Assembly: GCF_003852525.1 (NCBI RefSeq)
Contig: NZ_QAJL01000005.1
Coordinates: forward strand, 470,853-534,852
DNA length: 64,000 nucleotides
Source: Pedobacter sp. KBW06
GTDB lineage: Bacteria; Bacteroidota; Bacteroidia; Sphingobacteriales; Sphingobacteriaceae
Reading direction: 5' to 3'
A program made the position numbers and the translations under genes. Positions 27,688-36,729 of the stretch are shown here, in pieces. How positions within the stretch are numbered: the stretch's first letter is position 1; each line of letters starts with the position of its first letter. Under the pieces are notes generated by a model. The model did no database searches, was not told the DNA's origin, and saw only the letters and a program-made list of their open reading frames with translations.

Positions 27688-27815
27688 ATACAAAGATGCA
27701 TTTTCAATGTTAAGTTAACGTTAAGAAATAAGATTTGACGCTTTTTTTTTCAAATAAATAACAATAAAATCTCCAAAATTTCCGGGTGTAAAGCTAAATA
27801 TTTTGGAGAATTCAT

Positions 27816-27855
27816 AAAAAAAGACCAGTATGAAAAAATATACTGATCTTTTTTT
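27816..27855. terminator. Bidirectional intrinsic terminator after the GH109 gene
   Basis: An A7-GA-C-CAGTAT arm pairs with ATACTG-A-TC-T7, with one mismatch and an 8-nt loop. It lies 17 nt past the stop of the GH109-type gene. A second inverted repeat (CTCCAAAAT/ATTTTGGAG, 27771-27808) lies just beyond. Confidence 0.75.
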
Positions 27856-27872
27856 GAACATAAAGTTCAATA

Positions 27873-29225
27873 TTAATAATCGTCGTTTAGCGCGAAGATT
27901 GGTTTTCTCGTCATCCAGCTTCCACTGGTAAAATCAGGGAAATCGATGGTTTCATTTCCTAGTTCTATGGATTGCTCACTTAAAGGAGTGATTGCGCTCC
28001 ATGCTGCCGCATCATATACATCTAACGGAGTCGGCTCATTTCTTTTCGCTGCTTCGATAAAAGCATGAATTACGAAGAAGTCCATTCCACCATGACCTGC
28101 ACCCTGTGCATCGTTGCCATATTTTTTCCAAAGCGGGTGATCATATTTATCCAGCCATTCTTTTGCAGGGTCCCATGCATGTGGTTTGCTCACTCCTTCT
28201 ACATAGATGCTCTTATTTACATCCATCCACAGGCCTTTTGTTCCCTGAACGCGGAAACCTAATGAATATGGTCTTGGCAGATTGGTATCGTGCTGTAAGA
28301 TAATGGTTTCTCCGTTTGCACAATCAATGGTCGTAGTTACGATATCTCCCAAACGGAAGTTTACTTTCGCATTTGGATGGTTTTCTCCACCTTTTTCTAC
28401 TATATAATTATGTAGTCCTCTTGATTTGGTTGCAAAAGAGTTTAGTTTTAAAAACTTGTTACCCCTGTTGATGTTCACACATTGTGCCACCGGACCGATA
28501 CCATGCGTCGGGTACAGATCACCGTTACGGTGTACTGAGTGATTGGTTCTCCATTTCGCTTCTGAGAATCCTTTTTCGTTAAATTCTACACCCCCACCAT
28601 AAGGTTTTACGCCGTCATTGAATTTTACTTCTCTCAGGTCATGCTGGTAACCGCCCTGTAAATGCATGATTTCTCCAAACACGCCCTGACGTACCATATT
28701 TAAGGCAGCCAATACATCTCTTCTGTAACATACGTTTTCCAGCATCATTACATGTCCGTTGTATTTTTCTGTTGCCTGTACCACATCCCAATGGTCTTGC
28801 AGGGTGATGCCCAGCATTACTTCAGTTGCTACGTATTTAATACCAGCTTCTAAAGATTTTATGATCATCGGTTTGTGCAGTTCCCATGGCGTAGCAATAA
28901 CAATCGCTTTTAAACCTTTTGTTTCCAGTAGTTTCTTCCAGGCATTTTCATCACCCGTATAGATTTTAGGCATTGGTTTGCCGCTTTTAGCGATCATAGC
29001 TTTAGCCGAATTCAGCATTCTCTCTTCTACATCGCAGATGGCTACCAATTCTACATCATCTCTTTTCAGTAAAAGATCAAGATGATTCTGGCCTCTTAAT
29101 CCAACTCCAATCATGGCAACCTTGATCTTTTCTGCTTTGGTACCTGCAAAAATTGATTGCTCCGGTAAAACAGTCAGGGCTGCCGCAGTGATGCCACTAC
29201 TTCTCACAAATTGTCTTCTGTTCAT
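27873..29225 (-). CDS. GH109-type Gfo/Idh/MocA protein (alpha-N-acetylgalactosaminidase-like)
   Basis: This is a 450-residue protein with a twin-arginine-like signal (NRRQFVRSSGITAAALTVL) and a Rossmann fold with GVGLRG at 40-45. Several segments resemble GH109 enzymes, which use NAD+ as a bound cofactor to cleave alpha-GalNAc: IATPWELHKPM, MLENVCYRRD, GGYQHDLREVKF, YPTHGIGPV and HGGMDFFV. A plain secreted sugar dehydrogenase is the alternative, but this set of motifs is more specific. A LacI palindrome lies 130-143 nt upstream, and the next genes across are a LacI regulator and a NahK-like kinase, consistent with GalNAc use. Specificity is inference. Confidence 0.75.
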   Translation of the reverse strand: MNRRQFVRSSGITAAALTVLPEQSIFAGTKAEKIKVAMIGVGLRGQNHLDLLLKRDDVELVAICDVEERMLNSAKAMIAKSGKPMPKIYTGDENAWKKLLETKGLKAIVIATPWELHKPMIIKSLEAGIKYVATEVMLGITLQDHWDVVQATEKYNGHVMMLENVCYRRDVLAALNMVRQGVFGEIMHLQGGYQHDLREVKFNDGVKPYGGGVEFNEKGFSEAKWRTNHSVHRNGDLYPTHGIGPVAQCVNINRGNKFLKLNSFATKSRGLHNYIVEKGGENHPNAKVNFRLGDIVTTTIDCANGETIILQHDTNLPRPYSLGFRVQGTKGLWMDVNKSIYVEGVSKPHAWDPAKEWLDKYDHPLWKKYGNDAQGAGHGGMDFFVIHAFIEAAKRNEPTPLDVYDAAAWSAITPLSEQSIELGNETIDFPDFTSGSWMTRKPIFALNDDY

Positions 29226-29354
29226 AATTTATTTAGTTCATTATATATGTTCGGTTCCAATTAAAACCTTCGGTTAGGCTTAACCAGGGCATTAATCGAT
29301 TACAATATATATACTATATCAGGAATGGGACAAACTAACGATTGAAAAAAAGCA

Positions 29355-29368
29355 CGCAAACGTTTGAT
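29355..29368. promoter_or_regulatory. LacI-type operator upstream of the GH109 gene
   Basis: CGCAAACGTTTGAT contains the 10-bp perfect palindrome CAAACGTTTG. The same core occurs before the lacI gene and before the kinase gene. Confidence 0.7.
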
Positions 29369-29564
29369 ATTTTGCCTTTCTTCGGGATTCTAAAATGCCC
29401 TAAGCAAAAAAGAATCAGATTCCCGGTAATTGTAACAATTATATGATCGTTTTTAGCCCAAATACTTACATAATTTCTAAAAACAGTCCTGATTTGGTTA
29501 TTAAAACACAATTTTCAGTCAAAAAATATCGCTTGAAATTTAAATCCGGGCTTTTATTTTCAAA

Positions 29565-29574
29565 CAAACGTTTG
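29565..29574. promoter_or_regulatory. LacI-type operator upstream of lacI
   Basis: CAAACGTTTG is a perfect palindrome within AAACAAACGTTTGCGCA, about 100 nt upstream of the regulator's start. It suggests autoregulation. Confidence 0.7.
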
Positions 29575-29674
29575 CGCACATTTAGTCTGAAAGCGGGATG
29601 ATTTAGCGCCTGACGCAATTGTTTTTTTAAAATTATTCAAGGTTATTGAAAGTTTATTCTAATATTTGAATATC

Positions 29675-30694
29675 ATGTCTGATAAACCTACCACGATAAA
29701 AGAAATAGCCAAAATACTTAAGATTTCGGTTTCCACCGTCTCAAGGGCTTTAAATGACCACTCCAGTATCGGTTTAACAACAAAGATGAGGGTCAAAAAG
29801 CTAGCTACTGAGCTAAATTATGAACCAAATCAGAAGGCGATACAGTTTCTTCAGGGCAAGTCTCATATTATAGGTGTCATTTTACCGGAATTATCCGAAT
29901 CTTTTTTTTCCACTGCCATCAGCGGAATTGAGGATGTTGCCTACAAGCGAAACTACACCGTTTTACTCGCACAGTCGCACGATGATGCAGACCGGGAAAA
30001 GCTGCTGGTAGAAAAAATGAAAACCCAGCGTGTGGATGGCTTATTGGTCTCTGTTTCTAAAACCACCAGTACATACGAGCATTTTGAAATGTTCAAAAAG
30101 CTGAACATTCCGGTGGTGTTTTTTGACCGGATCCCTCCTATTAAAGATATTCATTATGTGGCTTCCAACCTGGAAAACGGAACCTATGAAGCGGTTAATT
30201 TCTTATTGAAAAAAGGACACCGGACAATCGGAATGATCAATGGACCTACCACCTTAGTGGCCAGTCATGAGCGGAAAGAAGGTTATATAAAGGCCATGAT
30301 TTCCAATCGTTTAAAATTTGATCCTTCTCTGATCGTAAGCTGCGACCTGTCTGAAACCGGTACCATCGACGTGATGAACACCATGTTAAACCACAGGCGT
30401 AAACCAACTGCAATCGTTACCTTTAATGACTACGTGGCTTTGTTTGCCATGAGGTATACCCGTTCCCTGGAACTGGAAGGAATAGACTTTGTAAGTTATG
30501 CCAACCTCCCGATTATTAACTATATGGATTATACCCCAATTGCCTCTGTAGAGCAGTTCCCATATAAACAGGGCAAGAAAGCAGCAGACATTTTAATAGA
30601 CCTGATCAACCGCCCGAAAAACGAAACCGGAACGGAACAGGCTTATTTTAACGTAGTTGTAGAATCCGAATTGATTGTTCCAACCCCAAAATAA
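29675..30694 (+). CDS. LacI-family regulator of the GH109/kinase locus
   Basis: This 339-residue regulator has the HTH at residues 5-25 (TTIKEIAKILKISVSTVSRAL), the hinge, and an effector domain from about residue 60 (HIIGVILPELSESFFSTA). The ATG at 29675 is favoured over one three codons earlier (29666), because family members begin just before the HTH. The recognition helix (SVSTVSRAL) is the form usually paired with operators centred on AACGTT, and three such palindromes lie around this gene and its neighbours. It is transcribed with, or just before, the NahK-like kinase (79-nt gap holding an operator). Confidence 0.92.
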   Translation: MSDKPTTIKEIAKILKISVSTVSRALNDHSSIGLTTKMRVKKLATELNYEPNQKAIQFLQGKSHIIGVILPELSESFFSTAISGIEDVAYKRNYTVLLAQSHDDADREKLLVEKMKTQRVDGLLVSVSKTTSTYEHFEMFKKLNIPVVFFDRIPPIKDIHYVASNLENGTYEAVNFLLKKGHRTIGMINGPTTLVASHERKEGYIKAMISNRLKFDPSLIVSCDLSETGTIDVMNTMLNHRRKPTAIVTFNDYVALFAMRYTRSLELEGIDFVSYANLPIINYMDYTPIASVEQFPYKQGKKAADILIDLINRPKNETGTEQAYFNVVVESELIVPTPK

Positions 30695-30700
30695 TTTTGC

Positions 30701-30712
30701 GCAAACGTTTGC
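30701..30712. promoter_or_regulatory. LacI-type operator upstream of the kinase gene
   Basis: GCAAACGTTTGC is a perfect 12-bp palindrome, the best copy of the three. It begins 6 nt after the lacI stop and lies upstream of a TAnnTTTG box. Confidence 0.75.
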
Positions 30713-30737
30713 TCAATGGTTTAATGACTTAAATAAT

Positions 30738-30745
30738 TACGTTTG
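30738..30745 (+). promoter_or_regulatory. Bacteroidota-type -7 promoter box (TACGTTTG)
   Basis: This is an exact match to TAnnTTTG, 28 nt before the kinase ATG, predicting a short leader. The nearest upstream TTTG (30708-30711) is 26 nt away, longer than usual, and lies inside the operator. Confidence 0.5.
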
Positions 30746-30773
30746 AATTCTATAACCAATTCTGATAAGACGC

Positions 30774-31853
30774 ATGTTTGAAAATATTTTACCATTGTAT
30801 GGCCTGAATTCTGATGAGACTACTGTTAACCTATTCGGCGATGGCCTGATTAACCATACATGGAAAGTAACTGCAGGCGGGCAGAGCTACATTCTGCAAA
30901 AAGTAAATACCGATGTATTTAAGAACCCTTCAGATATAGACAAGAACCTGAGCTTATTAAAAGCATTTTTAAGCGCGAAAGATCCTGACTATCTGTTTGT
31001 ATCTCCTGTAAAAGCATTGTCAGGAGAATCTTTACTGAATACTCCTTCGGGCTATTTCCGCTTGTCGCCATTTGTAGAAGGTTCCCTTTCTTTAAATGCC
31101 CTGACAAAAGAGGACGAAGCCTATGAAGCAGCAAAGCAGTTCGGCAAGTTCTCGAGCCTGCTTGCAGATTTTGATGCGGAAACACTCAACATCACCATTC
31201 CTGATTTCCATAACCTGAGTTTAAGGTATGAGCAGTTTAAAACTGCCTGCGCAAACGCAAATCCGGAAAGGATGGAGAAAGCAAAGGTGTATGTGGATTT
31301 TATCAATGCCAATCAGGACCTGGTAGATACTTATCTGAGTATTGTGGCCAATAAGGAAGTGCCGTTGCGCGTGATCCACCACGATACCAAGATCAATAAT
31401 GTCTTGTTCGACAAAGACTATAAAGGCATTTGTGTAATTGACCTGGATACGGTAATGCCTGGCTATTTCATCAGTGATGTAGGTGACATGATGCGGACCT
31501 ATCTGTGTGCAGCCACTGAAGAAGAAACTGACATGAGCAAAATCAGCATCCGCAAAGAATTCTTTAAAGCCGTTTATGATGGTTATATGGAAGAAATGCA
31601 GGAAGTCCTGACGGATACAGAGAAACAATATTTCAGTTATGCCGGCAAGTTTATTATCTATATGCAGGCCATTCGTTTCCTTGCAGATTACCTGCAGAAC
31701 GATATCTATTACGGTGCTAAATATGAAGATCATAATTTTAACAGGGCAATCAATCAAATCACCCTGTTAAAAGAATATATTAAAATTGAGGCAGCGCTTA
31801 CAGCTCCCCTTTCTTCATCTGCTGAACCGCATAATCAACAGCACGCGCAGTAA
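30774..31853 (+). CDS. Phosphotransferase, N-acetylhexosamine 1-kinase (NahK)-like
   Basis: This 359-residue kinase has the aminoglycoside phosphotransferase fold. The catalytic loop HHDTKINN lies at residues 202-209 (D204, N208/N209) and the metal-binding segment VIDLDTVMPG at 221-230 (D223, D225), followed by DVGDMMRTY. This wording is close to bifidobacterial NahK, which phosphorylates GlcNAc/GalNAc at C1. It is a cytoplasmic enzyme that would trap the sugar released by the GH109-type enzyme. The tail after residue about 340 is Ala/Ser/Gln-rich, and the gene overlaps the convergent GMC gene by 56 bp. Other sugar or choline-type substrates remain possible. Confidence 0.75.
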   Translation: MFENILPLYGLNSDETTVNLFGDGLINHTWKVTAGGQSYILQKVNTDVFKNPSDIDKNLSLLKAFLSAKDPDYLFVSPVKALSGESLLNTPSGYFRLSPFVEGSLSLNALTKEDEAYEAAKQFGKFSSLLADFDAETLNITIPDFHNLSLRYEQFKTACANANPERMEKAKVYVDFINANQDLVDTYLSIVANKEVPLRVIHHDTKINNVLFDKDYKGICVIDLDTVMPGYFISDVGDMMRTYLCAATEEETDMSKISIRKEFFKAVYDGYMEEMQEVLTDTEKQYFSYAGKFIIYMQAIRFLADYLQNDIYYGAKYEDHNFNRAINQITLLKEYIKIEAALTAPLSSSAEPHNQQHAQ

Positions 31854-33495
31854 GTGCCATATACGTTAATGATGGGTTTTGTGTGGAAGTAGAAGTCATG
31901 CAGGCCCCATCAGTAACGAATACATTTTTGCAGTCATGCAACTGGTTCCATTTATTCAATACTGATGTTTTAGGGTCATGGCCCATTCTTGCGCCACCCA
32001 TCTCATGGATGTCCAGTCCGGGTGCCTGTGCGCCGTCATTTGGCCTGATGTTCTTAAACCCTGCTTCGGTAAACATCTCCGTCAGTTGCTCCAGGTAATC
32101 CTTTTTCATTTTTGCATCGTTGTCATCATAATCCACAGAGATGCGCAAAAGCGGGATTCCCCATTCGTCCTTCTGGTCCTTATCCAGTTTCACATAATTG
32201 CTCTTTTTAGGAATGGTTTCTCCCATCATGTGAGAGCCCACTTGCCATGGACCAAGGTTCTTGTTCAGCAATTGCGCTTTTAAATCGGTACCCATGCCCG
32301 AGGTATCTCTTTCCGGGCTCCTGTAAGCCGAGAAGCCAGCCGCATAACCGCGTTTGAAATTCGTTTCCTGTTTCAGCAGGTTTCTGAAGCGTGGGATATA
32401 ACCGCCATCCGAAGGATTTCTGCCGTCGGTGGTGAATTCTTTTAAGCCTTCGTATTCTGCACTGATCCTTGCGCTGTAGTTGTGAAAAGCCACATACTTG
32501 CCCAAGACCCCGCTGTCGTTCCCCAAGCCATTTGGAAAGCGGGAAGAAGTAGAATTCAACAGGATCAGATTGGTATTGATGGCAGCAGCGTTCACAAAAA
32601 TGACCTTTGCAAAATATTCTGTCACCTCTTTGGTATTGGCATCCACCACCCTTACACCGGAAGCCTTTCCAAGTTTTTCATCATAGATCACGGACTCGAC
32701 CACGGAGAAAGGTTTTAAGGTCAGGTTTCCGGTTTTTGCTGCCCATGGTAAAGTGGAAGCATTGCTGCTGAAATAGCCACCAAAAGGACAGCCACGCTGA
32801 CATAAATTCCTGTTCTGGCATTTCCCTCTGCCCTGGTCAAAATGAACCTGACGGGGTTGCGACAAATGTGCACAGCGTGAACTGATCACATGTCGTCCGG
32901 TATATTTTTCTTTCAGGGTTTTCTTAAAATAATCTTCCACCGCATTTAATGGAAAAGCAGGCAAAAAATCGCCGTCAGGCAATTCTGCCAGGCCATCTTT
33001 ATTGCCCGAAATCCCTGCAAACTGCTCTACATAACTATACCAGGAAGCCAGGTCTTTGTACCTGATTGGCCAGTCTACCGCAAAATCATCTCTCAAAGGA
33101 CCTTCAAAATCAAGGTCACTCCAGCGCTGTGTCTGCCGGGCCCATAGTAAGGACTTTCCGCCTACCTGGTAACCACGGATCCAGTCGAAGGGCTTTTCCT
33201 GAACATAAGGGTGTTCCTTATCTTTCACAAAAAAGTGCATGGCATCTTCCCGGAAAGCATAACACTTACTCACCACAGGGTTTTCCTTGCGAATCGCAAG
33301 TGTCAACTCTCCGCGGTGTTCAAATTCGTATGGATATTTATTGGTGGTCGGATAATCGATCAGGTGTTTTACATCCCTGCCCCTTTCCAGCACCAATGTT
33401 TTTAATCCTTTTTCAGTAAATTCTTTGGCGGCCCATCCACCACTAATGCCGGAGCCAATGACGATGGCATCATAAGTATGTTGTTTGTTTGACAT
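31798..33495 (-). CDS. GMC-family oxidoreductase
   Basis: This 565-residue flavoprotein has the FAD-binding motif GSGISGGWAAKEF near residue 14 followed by an acidic strand end (LVLERG). Further GMC features are GGKSLLWARQTQRW near residue 115 and the C-terminal HEMGGARMG and NPSLTYMALTARA. A cysteine-rich segment (CQNRNLCQRGCPFGG) lies near residue 240. Members of this subgroup oxidise sugars or sugar alcohols in the periplasm with a small partner subunit, encoded here 12 nt upstream. No obvious signal peptide is present, so export may depend on the partner. Substrate unknown. Confidence 0.9.
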   Translation of the reverse strand: MSNKQHTYDAIVIGSGISGGWAAKEFTEKGLKTLVLERGRDVKHLIDYPTTNKYPYEFEHRGELTLAIRKENPVVSKCYAFREDAMHFFVKDKEHPYVQEKPFDWIRGYQVGGKSLLWARQTQRWSDLDFEGPLRDDFAVDWPIRYKDLASWYSYVEQFAGISGNKDGLAELPDGDFLPAFPLNAVEDYFKKTLKEKYTGRHVISSRCAHLSQPRQVHFDQGRGKCQNRNLCQRGCPFGGYFSSNASTLPWAAKTGNLTLKPFSVVESVIYDEKLGKASGVRVVDANTKEVTEYFAKVIFVNAAAINTNLILLNSTSSRFPNGLGNDSGVLGKYVAFHNYSARISAEYEGLKEFTTDGRNPSDGGYIPRFRNLLKQETNFKRGYAAGFSAYRSPERDTSGMGTDLKAQLLNKNLGPWQVGSHMMGETIPKKSNYVKLDKDQKDEWGIPLLRISVDYDDNDAKMKKDYLEQLTEMFTEAGFKNIRPNDGAQAPGLDIHEMGGARMGHDPKTSVLNKWNQLHDCKNVFVTDGACMTSTSTQNPSLTYMALTARAVDYAVQQMKKGEL

Positions 33496-33507
33496 GTTCT
33501 CTTTTGA

Positions 33508-34005
33508 TTAAGCGGTTTTAACAGGGAAATAACCGTTGTATCTTCCCGGAACCAGTTCCCAGATGACCAGGTTGCTCATTACATATTTGGAATTCAGGTA
33601 GCCACCAATGGTACGTGATTTCATGATGGCGTAAAAATCGCCGGTTTCTTTCGGGAGACCTGGTTTCCCTGCATTCACCTCCATGAGTTTTTGCTTCAGC
33701 TCTGCTCCTGCCAATCCTTCAAAAGTATTCATGCCTTTTATAAAAGATTCCTGTTCCTGTTTTTCGTAGCAGTCGTCCAGCATTTTTAATACAAAAAGGT
33801 GGAGTTTCAGCTCTTTGGCACCGGGGGTATCTGTTTTGGGAATGATCAATTCTGCGATCTCTGCCAGTAATTTTTCCTGAGTGGCAGAAATGTCCAGGTG
33901 CTTCAGTTGAATGGAAACTTTGCCTTCCTCTCTTAAACAGGAAGGTAGCAGGGCCATGCCCCCTGCAAATATCAATACTTGTTTTATGGCTAAACGTCTG
34001 TTCAT
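33508..34005 (-). CDS. Gluconate 2-dehydrogenase subunit 3-like protein
   Basis: This 165-residue protein of the subunit-3 family partners GMC oxidoreductases. The N-terminus has a twin-arginine-like start (MNRRLAIKQVLIFAGG) running into a lipobox-like LLPSC, so it may be exported folded and lipid-anchored, carrying the GMC subunit with it. The conserved 'LIIPKTDTPGAKE' segment lies near residue 52 and 'GGYLNSKYVMSNL' near residue 133. It is encoded directly before the GMC gene and 18 nt after the beta-barrel gene. Confidence 0.85.
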   Translation of the reverse strand: MNRRLAIKQVLIFAGGMALLPSCLREEGKVSIQLKHLDISATQEKLLAEIAELIIPKTDTPGAKELKLHLFVLKMLDDCYEKQEQESFIKGMNTFEGLAGAELKQKLMEVNAGKPGLPKETGDFYAIMKSRTIGGYLNSKYVMSNLVIWELVPGRYNGYFPVKTA

Positions 34006-34023
34006 TGGTTAATCGTGTGTCTG

Positions 34024-36678
34024 CTAATGTAATCCAAAATCCTGAAGTCTCATAGAAAAACCAAGTAAGAAAAACCGGGTCACCCTGTCTGTCCGGCTTT
34101 CTGTGACCGCATTATCGGAAAAAGTTCTGTTCAGGCCATTGCCCTGATTCAGGAGGTCGTTTACCGCAAAAGTGATCATTCCCGTCCTCTTTTTGAAAAT
34201 GGTTTTTTCTATTCCTGCGTTGATCAGCAAGGGATTGTTTGCCGCAATGGAATATCCGCTGTTGATCCTTTTGGAGCTGTTGAAATTCAGGGTCCAGGAC
34301 TTGCTGAGGATCAGCCTGGAATAAATATTAAAGGTCCAGGTTTCTACATTTCTGGTCTGGCCGGCACTGCTCAATGAATAGGTATTGGCATTGAGGCCAT
34401 AGCTCGCCTGTGCGGTCAGGCTCAGCTTATCGGTGTTTGCGGAAAAACTGAATTGCTGGTTGTAATTAAATCTCTTGCTGAAACTCTTCCTGCCATCGGT
34501 AAACAACACATCATTGGCGCGGTCCAGGTTTCCATTCAGGGTAAAAGCAAACCTTCTTTTCGAAAAAGGATAAGATAAGGTATAAGAAGTTCCGATGTTA
34601 TAGTTCCCGTTTGCGTTTACATACCGCGTTTCCTGTTTCAGGCTGTTTAAGCTGTCGCCCACCAGGACCACATTCGCGACCACCTGGTTTTGGATCAGAC
34701 TGGTGTTGAGTCCAACCTGGAAGGAAAGTCCGCCTTCAGGATCAAACAGGCGGTAATCTATATTTGCATTGTGGTTAAAGGAAGTCTTGAGGTCCGGGTT
34801 TCCAATAATCACATTCTGCAGGTCTCTGGTGTCCGCTACGGGTTGTAATTGCTGAAAATCAGGTGCATTACTGGAACCGTTGTAGTTTCCACTGAGGGCC
34901 TGTGAGGGCGAAATCACGAAGTTGAGGTTTCCTGAGGGCGAGAAATTGACGGTATTCTGCCTGATCCGGTCGGTCCGGCCTTCATAGCTTCCCTTTAAAG
35001 AACTGGGCTGCAAAGAAATTCCGGCGGTATAATTCAGGCGTTTAGAGCCATACCTGTAGCTGATCCGAAAATTATTATTGAGAAATGTAGAATGGTATAC
35101 ATTACTCAGTGAATCCACAAAACTGATCTGTCCATTCGGAGCCCTCACCCGGGTCTGTAAGCTGTTATTGGTGGAAGACAAGGAGAGCACATAGTTAAAG
35201 TCGAGATTTTTTGTGCTCACCGTATCGTCCGGGCGACTGAGCGGTTCGCTATAGCTGACACTGGCGGTAAACTGATCATTGGAGCTCTTGGTGTCCACCA
35301 GGCGGTTTAATAAGCTGTCCTTGATAAAAGCCCCGGTTTTCTGATCATAGTAGCCTATTTTGTTCATCATATCCTGGTCGCTTTTTGAGCTTCCCAAAAC
35401 TCCGGAGAGGTTCACATACATGGTCCTTCCTTTTTTTGCAAAGCTTTTTCCCCAGCCAAAGTTAGCGTTCAGACTGGGGTTGTACTGACTGGAATTGCTG
35501 CTGTTGTACAAGTCCTGGCGGATGGCTCCTTTCTGAATATTCCCGGAGCTGCTGTTTGACCGCCCGTTAGAAAAACTGCCGTTTAAAGAGGCGGTCAGGT
35601 ATTCTTTATCATAATTCCCCTGCAGGTTCATGTCGAAATTATGGCCGTTAGACCTCGACTTCGAGGCGTTCTCGTTCGTCGTATACAGTGTTCCCAGCGG
35701 ATTAACGCGTTCTATATAATTGAACTGGTTGTTTTCATTAAGGTTATTGTTAAACGCATAATTGGCAGAGCCGACTGTTCTTTTGCTGAGGTGGTTGCGG
35801 TAGTTTCCTGAAGCATAAAGTCCGCGTGTTGACCCTGCGCTGTTATTGGCATTGTTCAGGTTCCCATTCAGGCCGATTTGTTTATCATCCTTCCATACAT
35901 TTCCGGAGGTCTGAAAGCCATATCGGTTATTTGTTCCTCCATCGATGCCGGCATTGCCAAAGGTCCCCCTGTTCCTTCCCGGTTTGGTAACCAGGTTGAG
36001 GATCTTCCTCGGTTCTCCCATCTTTATCCCGGTGAGCTTCGCTTCATCTCCATAGTCATCAACCACCTGTATATGAGAGAACATTTCTGCAGGCAGCTGC
36101 TTGATGAATTCCTTGACATTACCCGTAAAAAAATCCTTTCCATTGACCCTGATCCTGGTCATCTCTTTTCCCATCGAAGTCACCTTTCCTTTCTCATCCA
36201 CTTCCATTCCTGGTAGCTGTTTCAGCAATTGATCCACATGGTCTCCATCGCGAACCTTATAGGCTGCAGTATTGTACTCCAGGGTGTCTTTTTTGATCTT
36301 CATGGCCACAACCTTCCCTTCGATCACCACTTCTTTCAGCATTTGGGTGTCCGGCCTTAACAGAATTGGTTTCAGCTGAAGTATGCTTTCTCCGGATTTA
36401 AAGGTATGGGTACTGGAAGCAGCGCGATAACCGATGCTCCTGATGAGCAGGGAAAAATCCGGCGACTGAACCTGATCAAATGAAAACTTTCCATCCTGAT
36501 CCGTATTGGTACTCAGGGTATCTTTGCCGGCAATCATCCTGATATTTGCACCTGGAATGGCTTGCGCTGTACTGTCCCTTACACTCCCCTTCACAAGGCG
36601 CTTCACCTGGGCGCTCAGTTTGAGCCCGGAGCATAATACGACAATAAGAAATAAGAAAATCCTCCCAGTAATACTCAA
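34024..36678 (-). CDS. TonB-dependent receptor-like outer membrane beta-barrel protein
   Basis: This 884-residue protein has a signal peptide (to about residue 23, LKLSAQ) and a carboxypeptidase-regulatory-like domain at about 28-110 (VKGSVRDSTAQAIPGANIRM). A plug-like region follows (YKVRDGDHVDQLLKQLPGMEVDEKG), then a long Asn/Ser-rich beta-barrel of the outer membrane beta-barrel family. The only usable start is TTG at 36678, with no ATG before the signal peptide. The frame upstream is open back to the TAA of the SGNH gene. It sits in the middle of the SGNH-barrel-G2DH3-GMC series, which suggests uptake of a substrate processed by these enzymes. Confidence 0.85.
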   Translation of the reverse strand: MSITGRIFLFLIVVLCSGLKLSAQVKRLVKGSVRDSTAQAIPGANIRMIAGKDTLSTNTDQDGKFSFDQVQSPDFSLLIRSIGYRAASSTHTFKSGESILQLKPILLRPDTQMLKEVVIEGKVVAMKIKKDTLEYNTAAYKVRDGDHVDQLLKQLPGMEVDEKGKVTSMGKEMTRIRVNGKDFFTGNVKEFIKQLPAEMFSHIQVVDDYGDEAKLTGIKMGEPRKILNLVTKPGRNRGTFGNAGIDGGTNNRYGFQTSGNVWKDDKQIGLNGNLNNANNSAGSTRGLYASGNYRNHLSKRTVGSANYAFNNNLNENNQFNYIERVNPLGTLYTTNENASKSRSNGHNFDMNLQGNYDKEYLTASLNGSFSNGRSNSSSGNIQKGAIRQDLYNSSNSSQYNPSLNANFGWGKSFAKKGRTMYVNLSGVLGSSKSDQDMMNKIGYYDQKTGAFIKDSLLNRLVDTKSSNDQFTASVSYSEPLSRPDDTVSTKNLDFNYVLSLSSTNNSLQTRVRAPNGQISFVDSLSNVYHSTFLNNNFRISYRYGSKRLNYTAGISLQPSSLKGSYEGRTDRIRQNTVNFSPSGNLNFVISPSQALSGNYNGSSNAPDFQQLQPVADTRDLQNVIIGNPDLKTSFNHNANIDYRLFDPEGGLSFQVGLNTSLIQNQVVANVVLVGDSLNSLKQETRYVNANGNYNIGTSYTLSYPFSKRRFAFTLNGNLDRANDVLFTDGRKSFSKRFNYNQQFSFSANTDKLSLTAQASYGLNANTYSLSSAGQTRNVETWTFNIYSRLILSKSWTLNFNSSKRINSGYSIAANNPLLINAGIEKTIFKKRTGMITFAVNDLLNQGNGLNRTFSDNAVTESRTDRVTRFFLLGFSMRLQDFGLH

Positions 36679-36729
36679 TTTAATTTCAATTTGTGGCCTT
36701 GAAGCGCCTAAGATAGAGAAAACCGCTGG

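Larger units (their letters stand above)
29226..29674. other. 449-bp intergenic control region between GH109 and lacI genes
   Basis: This AT-rich divergent region holds two LacI-type palindromes (29355-29368 and 29565-29574) about 210 bp apart, close to 20 helical turns. No convincing open frame was seen in it. A loose promoter-like TAATATTTG lies at 29660-29668, just before the lacI start. Confidence 0.6.

Noticed and set aside
27458..27718. Plus-strand 86-codon frame opposite the small membrane protein
   Set aside because: Its Lys/Asn-rich peptide mirrors a hydrophobic frame on the other strand, and it has no recognised homologue.
27873..29225. Plain Gfo/Idh sugar dehydrogenase for the 450-residue protein
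   Set aside because: Several GH109-specific segments and the Tat-like signal favour GH109, though the alternative is kept in the evidence.
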